A stretch of DNA of 64,000 bases from Halichondria panicea (taxonomy: Eukaryota; Porifera; Demospongiae; Suberitida; Halichondriidae): contig NC_087392.1 in NCBI RefSeq assembly GCF_963675165.1, positions 3,741,442-3,805,441 of the forward strand. The letters run 5' to 3'. The notes beneath the pieces are model-generated. The model saw only the letters and a program-made list of their open reading frames with translations, was not told where the DNA came from and made no database searches. The position numbers were made by a program, and so were the translations under genes. Numbering within the stretch: the first letter of the stretch is position 1; each line of letters starts with the position of its first letter. Below, one piece after another: positions 12,801-22,492 of the stretch.

Positions 12801-13363
12801 CTGACGATATATGTAAATGGAGGTAGGACTCACTCAATAATGATCACTTAACACCTTAATTATTATACGTGCATGGTACAACAAACTGCATGGGAACGGA
12901 AGCTAGTATAGTTAATAAAAAAAGTTGGACTCAGGCTAGGGCACCTAATTTCTCACTGTGTTCCACCCCCCTCCAGCTACCCTACTGCCCTGGAGATGGT
13001 AGCGTCAGGGCAAGTTAACGTGAAGCCTCTCATCACACATAACTATCAGCTGGAACAGTCAGTGGACGCCTTCGCCAGAGCCAAGAGCGGAGAGGGTGGA
13101 GCTATTAAGGTGTCACCATAATACAATGAGCGTAACAAATCATTACCTTGTGTATGCACAGAAGGGGTAGAGTGATTGGTGTATGTGGACACAAAAATGA
13201 GCTACGTAGGCCATGCGGATTATTTGTATACCCTGAATCCATTTACTTTCCTCCACCGTAGATCTACTGACATTATCATGACCTGTATCCTGCCGTGGCC
13301 AATAATATTACAGTTTCTTGCACTTGATTCTCTCAGGTGATGATCCACTGTGGACAGGCCTGA
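6882..13363 (+). CDS. SORD: Sorbitol dehydrogenase (zinc-dependent, MDR family)
   Basis: Nine exons: 6882-6968, 7037-7070, 7183-7347, 7640-7799, 8823-9007, 12321-12496, 12612-12733, 12977-13109, 13337-13363. They join in frame to 362 residues (358 if the ATG at 6894 is used, equally plausible). The enzyme oxidises sorbitol to fructose with NAD+ in the cytosol (polyol pathway). Visible hallmarks: catalytic zinc ligands in [11 protein letters not shown] and MGHES, Glu in [10 protein letters not shown], the Rossmann motif GAGPIGLV, and the adenosine-binding Asp at an exon join in VIITDIDEHR. A lobe [16 protein letters not shown] keeps four cysteines that would bind a structural zinc; the human enzyme has lost these. 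The last exon encodes only eight residues (VMIHCGQA). Intron 5 is 3.3 kb and carries a Crypton-type recombinase in antisense plus a MITE-like foldback. Confidence 0.95.
8188..8624. repeat. Pogo/Tigger-like MITE (family B), copy 1
   Basis: Begins TACAGTAGACTCTCGCTATT and ends with the inverted ACGAGAGTCTACTGTA, about 437 bp. TA ends and a CAGTAGA tip resemble non-autonomous pogo/Tc1-type elements. It lies in intron 4 of SORD. Homologous copies lie at about 45894-46294 and 57524-57893, with more distant relatives elsewhere. Confidence 0.75.
9463..10941 (-). mobile_element. Crypton-type tyrosine recombinase ORF
   Basis: A single uninterrupted frame of 492 residues (ATG 10941-10939), antisense within SORD intron 5. 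The C-terminal half matches the tyrosine-recombinase core of Crypton transposons and their domesticated KIAA1958/ZMYM/QRICH1-like relatives: first Arg at 260 in [14 protein letters not shown] at 388-391, GHR at 413-415 and the Tyr nucleophile at about 423 in RSYKR. The N-terminal third is acidic, then basic/serine-rich ([10 protein letters not shown]), then a helical DNA-binding-like segment around LWNDWCEYR. Cryptons move by recombination through a circular intermediate and often lack terminal inverted repeats. All catalytic positions are present, so the element may be young or domesticated. The element's outer ends could not be fixed. Confidence 0.85.
11003..11097. repeat. Foldback palindrome beside the Crypton ORF
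   Basis: Perfect 22-bp arms (11003-11024 and 11076-11097) with the word TATGGGAATTATAAGCCC. The interior contains a second small hairpin, AGTATCCCGAGCG facing CGAGGGTACT. The tip words recur in other foldbacks in the window. It starts about 60 bp upstream of the recombinase start codon, so it may mark an end of that element or be an independent insertion. Confidence 0.7.
11274..11375. repeat. Foldback element
   Basis: Imperfect inverted arms GGGATGTATGGCATATATT (about 11292-11310) and its complement (about 11335-11353), with outer CATGTTATA/TATAACATG words. Within SORD intron 5. No coding content. Confidence 0.6.
11530..11770. repeat. Degenerate GCAAAACAGC-rich repeat
   Basis: Several spaced copies of the word TGCAAAACAGC occur, about 25-60 bp apart. 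The open frame across it on the + strand is low complexity and has no recognisable product, so I treat it as a repeat tract inside SORD intron 5. Confidence 0.4.
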
Positions 13364-14039
13364 ACAAGAACGTATTGAATGTTAGTCACACATTAGTTTT
13401 CTTTTCTGTCATGTTATTTGAAGCAATGTGTATGTTTTTAGGACGGGTATCTAGTTGGTATGTAATATAGAGTGAAATATGTATGTTTTTGCTACGTATT
13501 GATAGCTCAACAATAACTATTATTGAAAGATTGAAACGTATCATTGAATATTCTTTTAATGGTAAAATGGACCATGCTGAAATAACTCAAAGCAGGGTTT
13601 CAGCAACAACTTGCAGACAAGGAGAAATATGCAGTAATCTACTAAGAAAAATCTATAGGGGAAGGAATTAAACAAATAACAATAAAAGTACGTGACTTGT
13701 AACCTAAGTGCTCTATTTTTTTACTTTTGAAAACATTTTCCTAACACTATAAAGTCTCAGGTGAGGTGTATATATTCGACGTACGTTTGTACACATGCAT
13801 TATGTAACGTGTGAGCACACCAGAATCAATACAACCATGCCATGCATTCACACAATTAAAATTGTAGCCAATTTACTTGAGAGATGTTATATAATCTGAT
13901 GGAGTTAATATTATTATAGTCACTTTAAACAACTCTAATTAAAATACTCAGCTAATAGTTCCTACTAGCCAAAACAATAAAACACAGTTATGACTTTGTA
14001 TAATTACGTCATGAAAAGGAACCAAAATAATCTATACAT

Positions 14040-14190
14040 GCACAGGTTGGACCAGCATCTCCGTGACTGGACTCCTAGGATGGCCCTCAATCTGCAGTGC
14101 ATGTGGGGTGTCATCTGTAGTGATGTTTCCGGAGTAGGGGGTGGTTGGCAGCCTTGTGAAGCTCTACCATCGCGTCCATCTTCTTGTTGA
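14040..14190 (-). pseudogene. Decayed exon of an unrecognised gene, copy 1
   Basis: On the minus strand the stretch reads LNKKMDAMVELHKAANHPLL before the frame breaks. It aligns at DNA level with the better-preserved copy at 17640-17880 (NKGMDVMVDLRKATNH). The acceptor AG present in the other copy is absent. Probably the remains of a tandem duplication that also made the two kinase genes. Product unknown. Confidence 0.4.
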
Positions 14191-14302
14191 GCAGATCAGC
14201 AAAATTATTCATTTACGTATGTGCTACAGAGACATAATATGAAACGCATACTGTGACAGTGACAACAATATTTAATGCACGAACAGGTTTTACATTTATA
14301 AT

Positions 14303-14457
14303 TACGCGTATAGTGCGAAATTTTCGAGGGGCTTAATTTTCGCGGATTTCGTGGGTTAGCAATCGCTAAAAGGCTAATAATAGTACGAAAAATTATCAGC
14401 AAATGGTTTTCGCAACAGTTTATACCCTCAAAATAATTATACCCGGCTATACGGTAC
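14303..14457. repeat. MITE family A, copy 2
   Basis: Starts near ACGCGTATAGTG with TTTTCGAGGGGC and ends TATACCCTCAAAAT...CCCGGCTATACGGTAC, the inverted form. Shorter than copy 1, and the arms are diverged. Confidence 0.6.
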
Positions 14458-14616
14458 TATACGGTACAACTATCCATCTTCACAGCTCGTGAGTGTGTAC
14501 GCAACATTATTATGAATGTATAGGTATTATGTGCATGTTTTGACTGTATTAATGTGTGAAAGATAACTGTCAATGAAACTGACGATATGTTTATTTATTT
14601 GTGAACGTACTTAACA

Positions 14617-14624
14617 TATATAAG
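14617..14624 (+). promoter_or_regulatory. Possible TATA box for kinase gene A
   Basis: TATATAAG, about 254 bp upstream of the start codon at 14878. Based on the motif alone; in AT-rich DNA such matches are common. Confidence 0.25.
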
Positions 14625-14642
14625 GACTGAATGTTTATTAGC

Positions 14643-14749
14643 TGACAAGTGTTATGCATAACAATAACATACATAATGAAACAAACATAACTGTGACAAG
14701 TGTTATGTGTAACAATAACATACATAATGTAAACAAACATAACTGTTGT
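14643..14749. repeat. Direct tandem repeat upstream of kinase gene A
   Basis: Two adjacent copies with a period of about 51-54 bp, each containing TGACAAGTGTTATG, AACAATAACATACATAATG and AACAAACATAACTGT. Lies 130-235 bp upstream of the kinase start codon, so it probably falls in its 5' leader or promoter. Confidence 0.7.
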
Positions 14750-14877
14750 GACAACAGAATAAAAGTATCAAGCTGAGTAGATCTATCACAGAATGACTGC
14801 AGGCTCACACTCATGAGCAGGTTAGAAACGTACGGAAAATTACTATACAGCAGAAAAAGACCGTAGGAAACATCACA

Positions 14878-17037
14878 ATGACTGAGAGACAATACCGTGA
14901 ACAAAAATACATATTCAGGAAAGTGGAACTCTTCAAGAATGATACCCTTGGTACTGGCTCCTACGGGGCAGTGTGTAAAGCCAAGTGTGACCAGCTACTC
15001 TGTGCTGCCAAGCTACTCTATCCAGTGCTCTTCCAAATGATTGCTCCCGATCCTGGCAAAGAATATAGACAGCCATTCAAAAGATTCGAATTCGAATGCC
15101 AATTTCTTAGTCGCATCAACCACCCCAACATTGTACAGTACCTAGGGACCCATCGTGATCCCGACACAAATGCACCAGTTCTCCTCATGGAGCTCATGGA
15201 TGAGAGTCTGACACACTTCCTAGAGTCATCACCTGGAAACATTCCCTACCACATCCAAGTCAACCTCTCCTCTGACATAGCTCAAGCACTTGCCTTCCTC
15301 CACTCCAATGGGATCATTCATCGTGACCTCTCAAGCAACAATGTTCTGTTGATTGCAGGCACTCGAGCCAAAGTCACTGATTTTGGAATGTCCAAATTTA
15401 CAGACATAAGTGCCACTCGGCTAGCCACAATGACCACATGCCCGGGAACACCAGCCTTTATGTCTCCCGAGGCACTAAACGAACCACCAGTGTACACAGA
15501 GAAACTAGATAACTTCTCATTTGGTGTGTTGCTAGTTCAGATCACAACTCGACACTTTCCAAAGCCAACAGATCGATTTGAAAGTGTTCTAATTCCTAAT
15601 CCACGAGTTCCAGCCCATACAATTGAAGCTAAATTGGCAATCCCAGAACTGGACAGACGAAAATCCCACATCAGCCTGATTGAGCCCACCCACCCTCTAC
15701 TGCCGATTGCCCATCACTGCCTCAAAGACAGAGATGTTGAACGACCATCTTCCCAACAACTTTGCCACTCACTGGGTGTACTCACCATGACAGCCAGGTA
15801 CAAGGAGCGCTCACAACAAGACCCGAACCAGATAATCAGAGAAAAAGAAAAAAATCTACAGCTTATAATTGCAGCTAAAGACCAGCAGATACTTATACAA
15901 GACACTAAAATTGGTCAACTTGATACAAAATGTGGTCAAGTAACGCAAGAAAATGAAACCCTTCAACACGAGGTTGAAATCAGGGAGAAACAGCTGAGGA
16001 GACTCAACCAAGAGATGCAATTAAGTAAGGAGGACACTACTGTCTTTCGACAAACCATTAATCAACGAGACAGAGAACTGAGCGAAATGAGGGGAGCTCT
16101 GGCAAGCAAGAATGAGGAAGTTCATGACCTATCGACTCGAATGCACCAAATTGCAATGCAAGACGAGAGACAATCTCAAGCAGCATTAATGAAACCTGTT
16201 AAACTAGAGAGGTGGGAGTCACTACCTGATGCACCCATTGATATATGGGATGGACCATCAGCCGTGAACGGAGACAAGGCGTACTTCAAGTCGTATGGAA
16301 AGGACACGGTTCATGAGTTCAGCAGCGATCAGTGGCACGTGTTACCACGTTGCCCAAACAAAATGTACACTATTGTCATCGTTGATAATATTCTCACAAC
16401 TGTGGGGGGGCGGTCAGACTCACAACGCTTTAGCAACAAACTCTACAGCTACATTAACAACAAATGGGTGAAACATTTCCCTTCCATGCCAACAAGACGA
16501 TGGATGCCTGGAGCTGTGTACACTATCAACAAACTTGTAGTGGCTGGTGGATATAATGATTTAAATTGGTTAACTGCTGTTGAAATACTTAACACTGTCT
16601 ACAAACAATGGTCTAGTGTTAGCTCACCACTACCTGTGCCAATCGAACACCCATCAGCAACTATCTGTGGAGACTGTGTGTACATACATTCAAGAACTAG
16701 TGATGATCAAGAGAAGCATTCAGTGTACAAACGCTCATTAAGACAACTAACTCTGTCCGAGCCAAGCTCAGCTATATGGGAGAAGATTGCCCCTTTGCCA
16801 GTTATCTGGAGCGCCATTGTTACCGTCAATGGCCACCTGCTGGCAGTGGGTGGGGTGAACTCCAATAGAGATAAAACTAAGAACATATATCAATACAATA
16901 CGACATCATGGACAGTCGTTAGTCAAATGTCAACACCTCGATCGTTATGCCTTCCTGGTGTTCTCCCTGGGAACAAACTGATGGTGGTGGGAGGATATGG
17001 TGCGCTGAAAAAATGTGAAGCAGTTACTTTTGTATAG
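14878..17037 (+). CDS. TKL-type kinase / coiled-coil / Kelch-propeller protein A
   Basis: Single-exon gene of 719 residues. Kinase domain about 20-300: glycine loop GTGSYGAV (25-32), catalytic Lys45 in CAAKLL, HRDLSSNN (His148, Asp150, Asn155), DFG (168-170), and GTPAFMSPEAL in the activation segment. These residues are complete, so catalysis is expected. The GTPAFMSPE form and HRDLSSNN point to a Ser/Thr-type tyrosine-kinase-like (TKL) kinase. Residues about 310-435 are heptad-rich and charged (coiled coil), followed by about five Kelch blades (motifs TVGG, VVAGG, AVGG, VVGG) to the C-terminus. No signal peptide or membrane segment, hence cytosolic. I infer a kinase whose Kelch propeller binds a ligand or substrate and whose coil dimerises it. 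A tandem paralogue lies 2.1 kb downstream. Being intronless is unusual here, since almost every other complete gene has several introns. Confidence 0.9.
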   Translation: MTERQYREQKYIFRKVELFKNDTLGTGSYGAVCKAKCDQLLCAAKLLYPVLFQMIAPDPGKEYRQPFKRFEFECQFLSRINHPNIVQYLGTHRDPDTNAPVLLMELMDESLTHFLESSPGNIPYHIQVNLSSDIAQALAFLHSNGIIHRDLSSNNVLLIAGTRAKVTDFGMSKFTDISATRLATMTTCPGTPAFMSPEALNEPPVYTEKLDNFSFGVLLVQITTRHFPKPTDRFESVLIPNPRVPAHTIEAKLAIPELDRRKSHISLIEPTHPLLPIAHHCLKDRDVERPSSQQLCHSLGVLTMTARYKERSQQDPNQIIREKEKNLQLIIAAKDQQILIQDTKIGQLDTKCGQVTQENETLQHEVEIREKQLRRLNQEMQLSKEDTTVFRQTINQRDRELSEMRGALASKNEEVHDLSTRMHQIAMQDERQSQAALMKPVKLERWESLPDAPIDIWDGPSAVNGDKAYFKSYGKDTVHEFSSDQWHVLPRCPNKMYTIVIVDNILTTVGGRSDSQRFSNKLYSYINNKWVKHFPSMPTRRWMPGAVYTINKLVVAGGYNDLNWLTAVEILNTVYKQWSSVSSPLPVPIEHPSATICGDCVYIHSRTSDDQEKHSVYKRSLRQLTLSEPSSAIWEKIAPLPVIWSAIVTVNGHLLAVGGVNSNRDKTKNIYQYNTTSWTVVSQMSTPRSLCLPGVLPGNKLMVVGGYGALKKCEAVTFV

Positions 17038-17929
17038 TGCTTAATTAACTGGATTTTTATGCTTAACCGCAGGTGTGTCTGTTTGTGTCTCTGCTCACCT
17101 ATAGCTGCTAAAAGAGCTGCGTATATATAGCATCAATATAATTGACAAAGCTTGGTCGTTGAAAAAAATTCAACAAGGCTAAGATCTTGCACATTGGCTA
17201 TAGAGCTACGTAGCTAGCTAATTAATACGGAGAGAAAGTAGATATTTGCCCACAGATAATTATATTGTCTGAGTTATTTTTTATGGTACTTTAATCACAC
17301 GTTTACGATAATGGATGTTTTAGATGCATGCATGTCTACATTGTGCGAAAACAACCATCTGCTACAATAATCATGCATTCCGTTGCTTGTTTATGTATAG
17401 GCAATTTGTTATAAGCATTGATCAAACTCTTGACATCATAATTAAACATACATTAAGGGCTCTACTGACTCTACACACATGTACATGTACTGTTACCGGC
17501 TCTTGTCAGCTATAAAGTGAGCACCAACTCACCTTTTAGTGACAGGTACACACATATGGAGGTACTAAAGACAGCAATCCACAAACCCAGTCATTGACCT
17601 CCACTTACCATACAATAAACACACACATATATACACGCAAAAAACCGTGTACTGTGTGCAGAGGTTGTGCAGCTCAAAGTCAGACATTGCACTCATATCC
17701 TCCCACACGAGGTTGGGATGAGCATACCCTCTCTGACAGGACTCCTTTATTACGATGGCCCTCACCATGCAGTGCAAGGTGTCGTCAGTGTAGCGGTATC
17801 TCAAGAGTAGGGGGTACTGTGGTTGGTGGCCTTGCGAAGGTCTACCATTACGTCCATCCCCTTGTTGATCAGCATCACCTGTAGTAGATAGGGGGATATA
17901 TCATAATATGTTATTGTTATAATAATATT

Positions 17930-18150
17930 ATACCGTATACCACAAAATTTTCGCGGATTTTGTGGGTTAGCAATCCCACACGAAAATTAAGTCCACAAAA
18001 ATTGTTCTTTAATTAAAGCTATAATGTGCAAAGATTTAAAGGCGTGGCTTCCGGTAAGCAGTCATTCCACAAACATTGTACAACGAAATGCTTTTAGAGG
18101 CCAATCCACGAAATATAAGTGCCTCGAAAATTTCGCGCTATACGTATATA
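17930..18150. repeat. MITE family A, copy 3
   Basis: Starts ATACCGTATACCAC with AAAATTTTCGCGGATTT and ends CGAAAATTTCGCGCTATACG. The inverted arms match the other family A copies but are diverged at the tips. Confidence 0.65.
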
Positions 18151-18194
18151 TATAATAATATGTAATAGTTGTGACACATGCACGAGTGCCACAT

Positions 18195-18252
18195 GGGATA
18201 TATTATTGGCTCAGTAGTGACTTAGGCCCGAGGGCAATGAGCCAATATATCC
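18195..18252. repeat. Small foldback
   Basis: GGATATATTATTGGCTCA faces TGAGCCAATATATCC across a tip containing CCCGAGGGCAATG. The tip resembles other foldbacks in the window. Confidence 0.5.
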
Positions 18253-19115
18253 AATGTGCGCACAGTGAGCTGTGTAACAACTGATTTGTTGCATTCCTTT
18301 CTCGTTTTATAGGACAACTAGTTTGCAACTACCTATGGTCGCACCAGACGCCTGAAAAACGTTTTCTGCCTACCACTGAATACTGCAACAGTGTTATACT
18401 ATAAAAGGGACCGTCTAAGGTTACTGGGAGGACGGTGGGCTTTAGGTAACTTCAGCCATACTGTGCCAGTATCTACGTAGTGGCACAGTTCACCATCTGA
18501 ACTGTACCATAATTATGGCAGATATTGGTACAGTGTTTCCTTTGATCTGCCCACTCAAAATGCAACAAGCACAGATACACAATAAACTAAGCCATATATT
18601 GGACCCATATTGCACTATACCTATAACAAGCCCAACTTTCCTAACTCCAGAGGATACAGTCTACTTCATGAGGTTGCTTATTATGCAGGGGAGATTGACT
18701 GTGCTAGCTGTCTGCTCAAGTTTAAGGGTGAGCTAGCAGTTGGCTCTATATGCTAGTCGCACGCACACACAGGGATAAAGCTATGATTAATTATAAATAA
18801 ACGGCTTATAACGATATTATAATATAGTCGAGGCTAGGTCTGTAAAGCCTATATGGTAGTGAAGTTGAGTATCATAATTATTACAGTTGACACCACATAC
18901 TGCCATGCAGTCCTTCTTATGGCTAAATATTCGCTTATAGTTTTGTTACTAGGCAACGGCCACCAATTCAAGTTATCAGTGGTAATTTTATGGTTACAAA
19001 GCATGCACATGATCACTGATCTAGCACATGTATGTATGTACCCACAAGCAAACAAAAAATGTGGGCCCACCTTTTCTAGCTAGCTTAAAAGTGTACACCA
19101 TAGTTTGCAATAGCT

Positions 19116-21272
19116 ATGGCCGAGAGACCAAACTGTGAACAAAAGTACATATTTAGAATTGTACAACTTTTCAAGAATGATACCCTTGGTACTGGCTCCT
19201 ATGGAGCAGTGTGTAAAGCCAAGTGTGACCAGCTACTCTGTGCTGCCAAGCTACTCTATCCAGTGCTCTTCCAAATGACTGCTCCTGATCCTGGCAAAGA
19301 ACATAGACAGCCATTCAAAAGATTCGAATTCGAATGCCAATTTCTTAGTCGCATCAACCACCCCAACATTGTACAGTACCTAGGGACCTATCGTGATCCC
19401 GACACAAATGCACCAGTTCTCCTCATGGAGCTCATGGATGAGAGTCTGACACACTTCTTAGAGTCATCACCTGGAAACATTCCCTACCACATCCAAGTCA
19501 ACCTCTCCTCTGACATAGCTCAAGCACTTGCCTTCCTCCACTCCAATGGGATCATTCATCGTGATCTCTCCAGCAACAATGTCCTACTGATTGCAGGCAG
19601 TCGAGCTAAAGTTACTGATTTCGGAATGTCCAAATTTAGAGACATAAATATCACCCGACTAGCCACAATGACCACATGCCCGGGAACACCAGCCTTCATG
19701 TCTCCTGAGGCACTAAACGAACCACCAGTATACACAGAGAAACTAGACAACTTCTCATTTGGTGTGCTTCTAGTTCAGACCACAACTAGACAGTTTCCAA
19801 ATCCAACCAATCGATTTGTAAACGTTCAAATTCCTGATCCACGAAACCCAATTCACTTAGTTGAAGCTAAGCTGCCAATTCCAGAACTGGAAAGACGTCA
19901 AGCCCATATCAGTCTGATTGAGCCCACCCACCCATTACTGCCGATAGCTCGTCACTGCCTCAAAGACAGAGATATTGAACGACTATCTTCCCAACAGCTT
20001 TGCCAAACATTGGATCCTCTCAAAAAGACAGCCAGGTACCAAGAAAGCTCCCAACAAAACATGCACCAGCTAATCAGAGAGAAAGATGAACAATTACAAG
20101 CAAATCGAGAGACAATAACACACAAAAATGAGCAGCTACAAACAAAGGACCTTAAAAATGGTGAACTCACTACAAGCCTATGCCAAAAAACAAAAGAAAT
20201 GCAAACCCTTCAAGACGCGGACGAAGCCAGGGAGAGGCAGTTGAAGAGACTCAACCAAAAGTTGCTATCAAGTGAAGACAACACTGCTGCCCTCCAACAA
20301 GCCATCGATCAACGAGACAGAGAAGTGACTCAATTGAGAGAAATATTGGCAAACAAGAATGAAGAAATTCACGATCTATCGACTCGAGTACACCAAGTCG
20401 CACTGCAAGATGAGCAAGCTACTGTAACACCAATGAAACGTGTTACAATAGAGTCACTACCTGATGCACCTGTTGATATTGGGTATGGATCCTCAACCGT
20501 GATTGGAAACAAGGCATACTTTAATAATGGAAATAAAATTGTTTATGAGTTCAGCAACAAACAGTGGCACAAGTTACCACCTTGTACGAACACATACTTC
20601 ACTATTGTCAGTGTTAATGACATGCTCACAACTGTAGGGGGACAGTCAGACACACAGCGCTATAGTAACATATTCTACAGCTACATTAAAAACAAATGGG
20701 TCAAACACTTCCCTCCCATGCCAACCGGACGGAGGAGACCTGGAGCTGTGTACGCTAACAACACACTTGTAGTGGCTGGGGGATTATGTGATTCAAAAAA
20801 AATTGCTACTGTTGAGATATTAAACACTTCAAACATGCGATGGTCTATTGTTAGCTCACTACCGGTACTAACCAATCAACCATCAACAGCGATCTGTGGA
20901 GACTATGTGTACATACATCCACAGACTAGTGATGGTCAAGAGAAGTATTCAGTGTACAAATGCTCATTAAGTCAACTAACTGAGTCCCAGCCAAGCTCGG
21001 CTATATGGGAGAAGATTGCCACTTTGCCAGTTTGCTGGTCCTCTCTTGTTACCGTCAATGGCCACCTGCTGGCAGTGGGTGGCTGGAACTCCAATAGAGA
21101 TAACACTACGGACATAATTTTATATCAGCATAACATGACAACATGGACTGTCGTTAGTCAAATGTCAACACCTCGATCGTTATGCCTCACTGCAGCCCTC
21201 CCTGGGAACAAACTGATGGTTGTGGGAGGAGATGGTGCACTGAGAAAATGTGCAGTAGCTACTTTTTTATAG
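19116..21272 (+). CDS. TKL-type kinase / coiled-coil / Kelch-propeller protein B
   Basis: Intronless tandem paralogue of the gene at 14878, 718 residues. Same order: kinase domain with GTGSYGAV, CAAKLL, HRDLSSNN, VTDFGMSKF and GTPAFMSPEAL, then a coiled coil (about 310-430), then Kelch blades (TVGG, VVAGG, AVGG, VVGG). In the first 900 bases the two genes are nearly identical at DNA level, including silent positions, while the coiled coil and several Kelch strands differ at many residues. The start codon (MAERPNCEQKYIF) aligns with that of copy A (MTERQYREQKYIF), supporting both starts. Function as inferred for copy A: a cytosolic kinase with a propeller recognition module. All catalytic residues are intact. 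Confidence 0.9.
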   Translation: MAERPNCEQKYIFRIVQLFKNDTLGTGSYGAVCKAKCDQLLCAAKLLYPVLFQMTAPDPGKEHRQPFKRFEFECQFLSRINHPNIVQYLGTYRDPDTNAPVLLMELMDESLTHFLESSPGNIPYHIQVNLSSDIAQALAFLHSNGIIHRDLSSNNVLLIAGSRAKVTDFGMSKFRDINITRLATMTTCPGTPAFMSPEALNEPPVYTEKLDNFSFGVLLVQTTTRQFPNPTNRFVNVQIPDPRNPIHLVEAKLPIPELERRQAHISLIEPTHPLLPIARHCLKDRDIERLSSQQLCQTLDPLKKTARYQESSQQNMHQLIREKDEQLQANRETITHKNEQLQTKDLKNGELTTSLCQKTKEMQTLQDADEARERQLKRLNQKLLSSEDNTAALQQAIDQRDREVTQLREILANKNEEIHDLSTRVHQVALQDEQATVTPMKRVTIESLPDAPVDIGYGSSTVIGNKAYFNNGNKIVYEFSNKQWHKLPPCTNTYFTIVSVNDMLTTVGGQSDTQRYSNIFYSYIKNKWVKHFPPMPTGRRRPGAVYANNTLVVAGGLCDSKKIATVEILNTSNMRWSIVSSLPVLTNQPSTAICGDYVYIHPQTSDGQEKYSVYKCSLSQLTESQPSSAIWEKIATLPVCWSSLVTVNGHLLAVGGWNSNRDNTTDIILYQHNMTTWTVVSQMSTPRSLCLTAALPGNKLMVVGGDGALRKCAVATFL

Positions 21273-22200
21273 TGTAATTGTGCTTTTGTGTCTTATTGTA
21301 ATAATTATATTATCCTGTACAAAATTTGAAAGACAAACAAGTACAAATTTGTGAAAGTTATTAAGCATGAAAAGGTAAATTGGGTACATTTGATGAATGC
21401 GGCAAAGTAATTGACGATTTCATTTGTGAGGCATACGCAGTTTCTAGAACGGCAAACTAGATTCTTTAGATCGTAAAATATATTTACCGGCTATCGGTAG
21501 GTCAATAATTAACTATCTGCGCGGACAGCACAATGTTTAAGGGACTGTGAACAGAAGCAATCTCAAACTAAACTCTCTTAAAACTATAACAACACAAACT
21601 AGCCACAAACACACATAATTCCCCTGCACTCACCATGTCAGCCCTGAGTGACCTATCACCACAACCCTGTACAACAACGTCCACTGAGTCTTCATCAGCT
21701 AACACTGACAATAATAATCTGTACTAGCTGAACACCTTGGCTGAAGGAGGCTGACTCAGCACTTGTGATTTGAGCCTCTGCGGATGTCATGATCTGCTTT
21801 GCTTTGCTCCGATATAATTATAGTAGGCACTCAGCACTCAGCTCGTCAACTCTATTAGACAGTTACACAAAAACTAGCACAGGTACAGCACATATGGTAC
21901 GTACATATGCGCAATTTACTCAAGTTAGATGGAATTTTTTGAGTACTTACTATGGATGCCTTGCACAGTGCAAGTTAGCCTTGATTTTCCCTTTCCTTGC
22001 GGCTTGGAATCGGTCCTCAGCCAGTAACTATGCCAGGAAACAAGTTCTTGATAACAATTACACAAAGTAGGCTGTGGCTGCAGCTCCTAAACTCCATTGT
22101 CAGTAATAAAAGAAAGAGAGAGTATTGAGCAAAGCATTACATGCATAATTATGCATTTGGAAAGTCACGTTACTTTCTAATGCAAGGCAATAGTCTTCAT

Positions 22201-22339
22201 TCAGAGGAGGTACGACACGCGTGCCTCGATTTTAGGCTAATTGCCTCTGCAATAACGTTGAGCGTGGGCGTAACTACACCTCGATTATCCGCCCACGCTC
22301 AACGTTATTGCAGAGGCACGCGTATCGTACCTCCTCTGG
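22201..22339. repeat. Nested palindromic element
   Basis: Outer arms 22201-22227 and 22313-22339 (27 bp, two mismatches) and inner perfect 29-bp arms 22242-22270 and 22290-22318, the latter containing GCAATAACGTTGAGCGTGGG. The two arm pairs overlap in the shared GCCTC word, so the region can fold in two ways. Confidence 0.8.
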
Positions 22340-22492
22340 TCTTCATTCTATACTCCCTACCTTTTATTTTAGGTTGCTATAATAGCCAACGTCTTTTGTG
22401 CACAACAATTCTTTGTGTTGCCATGCACACTGTAACGAACTAAGGTATTTTGCACATAATTATTATGGCTTCCCTACTCCTACTGTTATCCT

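Larger units (their letters stand above)
13364..14877. other. Intergenic region between SORD and kinase gene A
   Basis: Contains a decayed antisense exon (14040-14190), a MITE family A copy (14303-14457), a TATA-like box and a direct repeat just upstream of the kinase gene. No intact gene seen between 13364 and 14040. Confidence 0.5.
17038..19115. other. Spacer between the two kinase-Kelch genes
   Basis: Holds an antisense exon-like stretch (17640-17880), a MITE family A copy (17930-18150) and a foldback (about 18195-18252). The open frame at 18515-18736 has no recognisable features. No intact gene seen. Confidence 0.5.
17640..21789 (-). pseudogene. Exon remnants of an unrecognised minus-strand gene
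   Basis: Three exon-like pieces in transcript order. A start-bearing piece, 21789 to about 21733, begins MTSAEAQITSAESASFSQ. After a possible 44-bp intron, a second piece (to about 21634) reads VLADEDSVDVVVQGCGDRS and ends LRADM before GTGAGTG. A third, 17880-17640, begins right after CAG and reads VMLINKGMDVMVDLRKATNH, but a 4-base insertion relative to the copy at 14040 shifts the frame. Past the shift, the other frame reads RYRYTDDTLHCMVRAI, then RGYAHPNLVWEDMSAMSDFE. Kinase gene B would lie inside the intron, on the other strand. I do not recognise the family. Joining the pieces is an inference; they could belong to different genes. Confidence 0.35.

Noticed and set aside
18515-18736. Frame of 73 codons between the kinase genes
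   Set aside because: No recognisable domain, no splice partner and no promoter signal; left as spacer.
22141-22443. Plus-strand frame of 100 codons
   Set aside because: It runs across the nested palindrome at 22201-22339, which explains the lack of stops; no protein features.
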